Shown: one piece after another, positions 59,736 to 64,000 of the stretch
Layout of the letters: every line of letters begins with the position of its first letter
How positions within the stretch are numbered: position 1 is the first letter of the stretch
Notes under the pieces: model-generated
What the model saw: the letters and a program-made list of their open reading frames with translations, nothing else
The model's database searches: none
What the model was told of the DNA's origin: nothing
Made by a program: the position numbers and the translations under genes
Assembly (NCBI GenBank): GCA_041476565.1
Contig: JBGOTQ010000002.1
Coordinates: 4,117-68,116 of the forward strand
From: DATKMG01 sp041476565
GTDB lineage: Bacteria; Acidobacteriota; Terriglobia; Versatilivoradales; Versatilivoraceae
Direction of reading: 5' to 3'
DNA: 64,000 nucleotides

Positions 59736-60536
59736 ATGGCTCGAATGGGCAAGTTTACCGGTGAAGTTGGCTTTTCGTTGGCCACAGTGATGGTGTTCAC
59801 AACCATCTTGCTGGTGGGGCTTTCGGAAGCTGTAGTCAACTGGCAAAAGGCCATGCAACGTGAAAGAGAAGAAGAACTCATCTTTCGCGGCAAACAGTAC
59901 ATCCGTGCCATTGGTCTCTGGCAGAGGAAGTTCCCCGGTACACTCCCCACTACCATTGACGCCCTTCTAAATACCAACAACACCAGATTCCTCAGAAAGC
60001 GCTGGAAGGACCCGATCACCAATTCTGAAGAATGGCGATTAATTAAGATGAATCCGGACGGCACTATTTCGGGGCTAACCATTGTGCCCAGTACCGTCAG
60101 CACTCGGGACGTGAATATTCCGGGCGCGCCAACCGCGGGGCAGCGGTCGACGACGGGGAATCCTCTGTCGATCTCTCCAACCGGGGGCTCATCAACAGGA
60201 ACACAACTTGGCGGACAAGGACTGGGGACCCAGGGCAATCCGTTAAATATGGGTTCCGTCCAGGCATCCGATCCGAGACGCTCAACTTTGCAAGGCTCCG
60301 GATCACCTGTGCTCGGAGGAATTGTCGGAGTCGCCAGCAAGAGCGAGAAGGAGTCTCTGAAGACGTATAATGGGAGAAATAAGTACAACGAATGGGAATT
60401 CTATTTTATCTCTCAAGCTCCGATTCAGACAGGGGCGCCCCAGGGCCAAGGAACCAAGACGGCTACCCCAGGTTCGCCCGCCGGACCGGGAGCTGTTCAG
60501 CCGCCTTTTCGCGGATCGGGTCTCCCTCAGCAATAG
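59736..60536 (+). CDS. Pseudopilin-like protein lacking Glu5
   Basis: A 266-residue protein with a short basic leader, MARMGKFTGEVG, and then FSLATVMVFTTILLVGLSEA, a prepilin-type hydrophobic helix. The residue at mature position 5 is Thr, where most pilins and pseudopilins have Glu; this variant is known from minor pseudopilins at the tip. The helix QREREEELIFRGKQYIRAIG then LWQRKFPGTLPTTIDALLNT is typical of acidobacterial type II secretion proteins. Residues 130-266 are low-complexity, rich in Gly, Ser, Thr and Pro, with a YNEWEFYFIS segment in the middle. It is the last gene of the operon and ends 8 bases from the convergent glgC. Confidence 0.78.
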   Translation: MARMGKFTGEVGFSLATVMVFTTILLVGLSEAVVNWQKAMQREREEELIFRGKQYIRAIGLWQRKFPGTLPTTIDALLNTNNTRFLRKRWKDPITNSEEWRLIKMNPDGTISGLTIVPSTVSTRDVNIPGAPTAGQRSTTGNPLSISPTGGSSTGTQLGGQGLGTQGNPLNMGSVQASDPRRSTLQGSGSPVLGGIVGVASKSEKESLKTYNGRNKYNEWEFYFISQAPIQTGAPQGQGTKTATPGSPAGPGAVQPPFRGSGLPQQ

Positions 60537-60544
60537 CGCAATCA

Positions 60545-61834
60545 TCAAATGACCGTGCCATCCGGAATGACTGCAAACTTTGGAATGACCACAATCTTAT
60601 TTCTGACATGGAAGTTGTCGCCGTCGTGATTGGTCCAATCTTCCGTGTTTCGAATTGTGACACCCCGCCCAATCCGGGCATTCTTATCAATGATGGCATT
60701 GGCGATCGTTGAATTGTCGCCGATCCCGATATTGGGGATATTTTTCTGAGTATTCTCCCGAATCCCCTCCACTGTTTCATAGTAGTCTGCGCCCATAATA
60801 TACGAGTTGACGACTGTCGTTCCGTGGCCAATTCGGCTGCGGATCCCGATGACGGAATGGGTGATGTCTGACCCGTTGATGAAGCATCCCTCAGAAATCA
60901 CACACTGATGGAGAGTGCAGTCATGCATTTTTGAGCCGGGGAGGAGTCGGGCTCGCGTATAAATTGGGCTCGTGGAACTATAGAAATTGAACTTGGGCAA
61001 AGGCATGGTCAGGTCCAAGTTGGCTTCATAAAATGATCGGATCGTTCCTATGTCGGTCCAGTACCCGTAGAATGGATAGCTCATCACGGAACACCGCCCG
61101 ATCAGTTCAGGGATGACGTTCTTGCCGAAGTCATGCTCACCGACCTCTTCCAATGTCCTGATTAGGAAATCCTTTTCGAAAAGATAAATCCCCATGGAAG
61201 CCAGGAATGCACGACCCTCAGGGAACTCCTTCTGATCGAAGTTGCCGCTCAGTCGACTCTCCAGTCCTTGGAGATCGTCTGGAAGAGGTTTCTCGTGAAA
61301 ATGGATGATCCGATTACTCTCGTCGACCTTCATGATTCCAAAGGAAGAGGCGAGATCGCCTTTTACCGGAACGGTAGGAACGGTTACTTCTGCCCGTGTT
61401 TCTACATGGAATTTCACGAGCTTCTGAAAGTCCATTTGATAGAGTTGGTCACCGGAGAGAATGAGTATGAGCGAGGCATCGATCTCCATGAAATGGCGAA
61501 TGCTCTGGCGAACCGCATCGGCGGTTCCTTGGAACCAGTAGGGGTTTTCCAAGGTTTGCTCCGCCGCCAGAATATTCACGAATCCTTCCGAGAAATTATC
61601 AAAGCGATAGGTTCGCGCAATATGCCGGTTGAGAGAAGCCGAATTGAATTGCGTCAAGACGAAGACTTTCCGAATATCCGAGTTAATACAGTTACTAAGG
61701 GGGATATCGACCAACCGGTATTTTCCGGCCAGAGGAACAGCGGGTTTGGAACGGAGTTTTGTCAAAGGGAAGAGCCGCTCCCCTCGACCACCTCCAAGAA
61801 CAATTGCAAGCACGTCAACGGTGTTGAAACTCAT
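60545..61834 (-). CDS. glgC: Glucose-1-phosphate adenylyltransferase
   Basis: A 429-residue enzyme making ADP-glucose from ATP and glucose-1-phosphate for glycogen synthesis. LGGGRGERLFPLTKLRSKPA begins near residue 13, then VPLAGKYRLVDIPLSNCINS, LILSGDQLYQMDFQKLV near 125, FHEKP near 190 and GYWTDIGTIRSFYEANLDL near 255; the C-terminal left-handed beta helix has ISEGCFINGSDITHSVIGI and IDKNARIGRGVTIRN. All substrate-binding motifs are intact. The ATG has GGAGG eight bases upstream. It is separated by 18 bases from the cupin gene upstream on the same strand and may be co-transcribed. No other glg gene is in the window. Confidence 0.96.
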   Translation of the reverse strand: MSFNTVDVLAIVLGGGRGERLFPLTKLRSKPAVPLAGKYRLVDIPLSNCINSDIRKVFVLTQFNSASLNRHIARTYRFDNFSEGFVNILAAEQTLENPYWFQGTADAVRQSIRHFMEIDASLILILSGDQLYQMDFQKLVKFHVETRAEVTVPTVPVKGDLASSFGIMKVDESNRIIHFHEKPLPDDLQGLESRLSGNFDQKEFPEGRAFLASMGIYLFEKDFLIRTLEEVGEHDFGKNVIPELIGRCSVMSYPFYGYWTDIGTIRSFYEANLDLTMPLPKFNFYSSTSPIYTRARLLPGSKMHDCTLHQCVISEGCFINGSDITHSVIGIRSRIGHGTTVVNSYIMGADYYETVEGIRENTQKNIPNIGIGDNSTIANAIIDKNARIGRGVTIRNTEDWTNHDGDNFHVRNKIVVIPKFAVIPDGTVI

Positions 61835-61852
61835 TCCGGTCGCCTCCTGCGA

Positions 61853-62731
61853 TCACGGTTTTGAGAAGGGGAAGAGTGATCGAATACCAAGGATGCGGCT
61901 TTTTTTGCCTGAGTCCTCATTGTTGTAGAAGCCTACTGTGCAATTCAATCGGAAAAAGTAAGCATCGCCAGCCTTGGCCGGGTAACGACCCTCGATCCCC
62001 GTTAGCCCTCCACCCGCAACCATCTCACCGTTTCCTTCCAGCAACAGGTAGATTTCCTCCTCTGTTTCGTGATGGTGGGGGAAATTAGTTCCTCCGGGAG
62101 CAAATTCCATGATGTAAAGACTCGTCAGAACTTGACCAGCAGCAATTCTGTCGCGGGTGCTCTTCATATCGCCAATCATAAGTTGGTAAAGAACAGTGGG
62201 CGGGTGACCAGCTACTGTCTGCTTGGGGACTTCCTCGAGATTCGCCCACTGAACCCTGGTCGACAATCGGTTCAGAGCCCCTTCGGGAATCCGAAAGCCT
62301 GCAACAATAAAACGGCATGGGCTTCTCGGGGAGGCTGACACCCCGTAGCGGATACCAGGTGGCAGGTAGATGAAGTCATCCTTCCGCAGGGATACTTTCT
62401 CTTCTCGATATATCAGGGTACATGATCCATCCAGGATGACGAAAATCTGTTCCTCACGAGGATACGCAACCATTTGGCTGCTCCCCCCAGAGTCCAGGGT
62501 TACCTCACCGAGTCTTACGATTCCTTTGAGGGCACTTGCTCCCGGAGCGCCTTGACCGAAGACTGGCTTATAGTGACAAGTCGGAGTAGTCAGGTCGCTA
62601 TCCTTTTCTTTAAGGTCCGGCAGGAAGCAACGCAAAAAAGTCGGGTCTACTTGCCGATCGGCAGCCCACAAGTAGTTCGCAACTAAGAATGTTAGCAGTA
62701 TTGTAACTCTAATATGTAATGGTATTAACAT
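61853..62731 (-). CDS. Secreted double-cupin protein
   Basis: From the ATG at 62731, preceded by GAGGAGGGG, the product has 292 residues with signal peptide MLIPLHIRVTILLTFLVANY then LWAADRQ. Two cupin domains follow. In the first (about 70-140), YPREEQIFVILDGSCTLIYR and FIYLPPGIRYGV lack the His pair of the metal site; in the second (about 195-275), FPHHHETEEEIYLLLEGNGE supplies three His and a Glu. Periplasmic cupins of this shape isomerise or bind sugar acids. The start lies 22 bases inside the dehydratase-like gene, so both act in one path, probably sugar-acid catabolism. Confidence 0.75.
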   Translation of the reverse strand: MLIPLHIRVTILLTFLVANYLWAADRQVDPTFLRCFLPDLKEKDSDLTTPTCHYKPVFGQGAPGASALKGIVRLGEVTLDSGGSSQMVAYPREEQIFVILDGSCTLIYREEKVSLRKDDFIYLPPGIRYGVSASPRSPCRFIVAGFRIPEGALNRLSTRVQWANLEEVPKQTVAGHPPTVLYQLMIGDMKSTRDRIAAGQVLTSLYIMEFAPGGTNFPHHHETEEEIYLLLEGNGEMVAGGGLTGIEGRYPAKAGDAYFFRLNCTVGFYNNEDSGKKSRILGIRSLFPFSKP

Positions 62732-63953
62732 AGTTCCCCTCCTCGTCGTAGTGAGGCCAGGGGCCAACGCGGCGGAATTCCGAAACAATGAAATCATCGT
62801 ACATCGGACTAGGTTCGAAGTAGCCCGGATAGCGAAGATGTTGTTTGATTACCTCTTCATTCAACTCGACGCCGAGACCCGGCTTATCGGGAACGGCAAT
62901 ATAACCACTCTGGATAATCGGTTTCGGAATTCCCGTCACCAGATCCGGCCACCAAGGCATATCGACCGCATGGTTCTCCATCGCGATAAAATCCTTTAAG
63001 GTTGCTGCCAGGTGCACGGCCGCCATGCAACCTACGGGGGACCCGGCGAAATGCAGGACCGTTGGAATACCGTGCATAGAGGCATATTCAGAGATCCGCT
63101 TTGTTTCTAGAAGGGCCCCGGAAGTTTCTGGATCAGGTTGAATGATGTCGACTGCATGGTTCTCAATGAGAGTCTGGAATCCCTCCTCCAGCCCGAACGC
63201 GTCCTCACCGGTCAGAGTTGGGGTGGTTGTGGCATCAGAAATGGTTTTCAAACCTCGCCAGTTCCTGTAACTGACGAAATCCTCAGCCCACGCCAGTTGG
63301 AAAGGTTCAAAAGCTCTGGCATACCGAATGCAGTCATCGACCGATAGGTCCCCAAAATGGTCTGCTGCCAGCGGAACATCCCAGCCGATAGCGTCACGAA
63401 TGGCTGCAATGTATTCACACAAATGCTTCAGGCCCCTTTCAGTGGCCGCCCCATTTTCATGGACTGCTCCGGGGCGGTCTGCGACCAAGCTGGTGTACAG
63501 GTCCATTTTGAAAAATGTGAAACCCGCCTGTTTGCGCCTTAGCATTCGTTGCGCATAGATTTGGGGGTCCTTATGCCCTGTCGTGTCACAATAGATCCGG
63601 ATCTTGTCGCGGACCTTGGACCCGATCAGCCGCCAGACTGGGACTCCATAGATTTTTCCGGCGATGTCGTGCAAGGCCATGTCCACGGCGCTGTAGCCCC
63701 CTCCCATGCGGCCCTGACCTGCAAAAGGCCGAAGGTTCTCCAGGATCGGCTCGATTTCGAGCGGATTCTTCCCGAGGATATGGGCCTTCAAAATGAGGGC
63801 AATGCCTTTGACTCCGGCATCGCGGACTTCACCGAGACCGGTCACGCCCTGATTCGTGTCAATTCGAATGATTGGGTAATCATAATTGGCCGCTACGGTG
63901 CAGGCCCGCATGTCTGTGATTTTCAACTGGCTGGGCGCTGAGTTCTTGTTCAA
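62709..63953 (-). CDS. Mandelate racemase/muconate lactonising-type dehydratase
   Basis: An enolase-superfamily enzyme, most likely an acid-sugar dehydratase. Counting from the TTG at 63953, the metal ligands are D198 (AADHFG), E224 (AWAEDF) and E250 (LTGEDAFG), spaced 26 residues apart as in mandelate racemase. Lys149 (FFKMDLY) and His301 (VLHFAG) are the probable general acid-base pair, resembling galactonate or gluconate dehydratases. The frame is also open to the right window edge, where the sequence before the TTG has no ribosome site, so the real N-terminus may lie outside; the ATG at codon 15 is another option. The cupin gene overlaps its end. Substrate not determined. Confidence 0.85.
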   Translation of the reverse strand: MNKNSAPSQLKITDMRACTVAANYDYPIIRIDTNQGVTGLGEVRDAGVKGIALILKAHILGKNPLEIEPILENLRPFAGQGRMGGGYSAVDMALHDIAGKIYGVPVWRLIGSKVRDKIRIYCDTTGHKDPQIYAQRMLRRKQAGFTFFKMDLYTSLVADRPGAVHENGAATERGLKHLCEYIAAIRDAIGWDVPLAADHFGDLSVDDCIRYARAFEPFQLAWAEDFVSYRNWRGLKTISDATTTPTLTGEDAFGLEEGFQTLIENHAVDIIQPDPETSGALLETKRISEYASMHGIPTVLHFAGSPVGCMAAVHLAATLKDFIAMENHAVDMPWWPDLVTGIPKPIIQSGYIAVPDKPGLGVELNEEVIKQHLRYPGYFEPSPMYDDFIVSEFRRVGPWPHYDEEGNYVNTITY

Positions 63954-64000
63954 ACTGATTGGTCCACTGGTATGAGGCCTGGCCTCAGAAGGGGCAAGTC

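Noticed and set aside
1..64000. tRNA, rRNA and CRISPR arrays
   Set aside because: I read the intergenic regions on both strands and found no cloverleaf, rRNA core or regularly spaced identical repeats.

Overview
The window reads as a chromosome segment of a Gram-negative, moderate-GC bacterium, most likely an Acidobacteriota member. The main pointers are a secreted VWFA protein of the acidobacterial type (12.4-11.5 kb), a TonB protein with the cytoplasmic WY-repeat N-terminus I associate with that phylum, LolA/LppX-like envelope proteins, a GspE-GspF-PilMNO pilus operon, and many short palindromic repeats between genes. I see no rRNA, tRNA, CRISPR array, intact transposase or prophage.

Layout. 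0-16 kb is mostly core: the 3' end of an NAD synthase; CvpA and a Fis-like regulator; PurC with a PHP phosphoesterase; SMC; TonB; a three-gene envelope set (VWFA, LppX-like, CPBP protease); a zinc-ribbon TPR protein; RecA. 16-52 kb is a large surface-polysaccharide region. It holds five GT-C-type multi-pass membrane proteins, seven soluble glycosyltransferases, eight class I methyltransferases, an MraY/WecA-like initiating transferase, a Wzx flippase, an O-antigen ligase/polymerase-like protein, a TMTC-like TPR membrane protein and a sugar aminotransferase. An ABC exporter operon and two tandem type IV pilin genes sit inside it. 52-60.5 kb has LolA and the pilus/type II secretion operon pilC-pilB-pilM-pilN-pilO-pilP-like-pseudopilin, interrupted by a four-helix-bundle gene and lacking a secretin. 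60.5-64 kb has GlgC, a secreted double-cupin protein and an enolase-superfamily dehydratase.

How the genes fit together. The MraY-like enzyme would load the first sugar-phosphate on undecaprenyl phosphate, the glycosyltransferases and methyltransferases would build and decorate the repeat unit, Wzx would flip it, and the O-antigen ligase-like protein would polymerise or transfer it. The pilins at 27-28 kb are probable substrates of the assembly machine at 53-60 kb.

The least ordinary content lies between and inside genes. A roughly 120-bp double-hairpin repeat occurs twice with conserved edges but different, self-complementary stems. A short palindrome with a conserved loop lies on both sides of smc. 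A REP-like palindrome is carried in frame inside the O-antigen ligase gene. Inverted copies of a GGCCTGAAAGGCC-type repeat sit upstream of pilC. Three gene remnants (thiolase, GT-C membrane protein, GT4 N-terminus) mark recent decay. Family calls come from reading motifs by eye; no searches were run.
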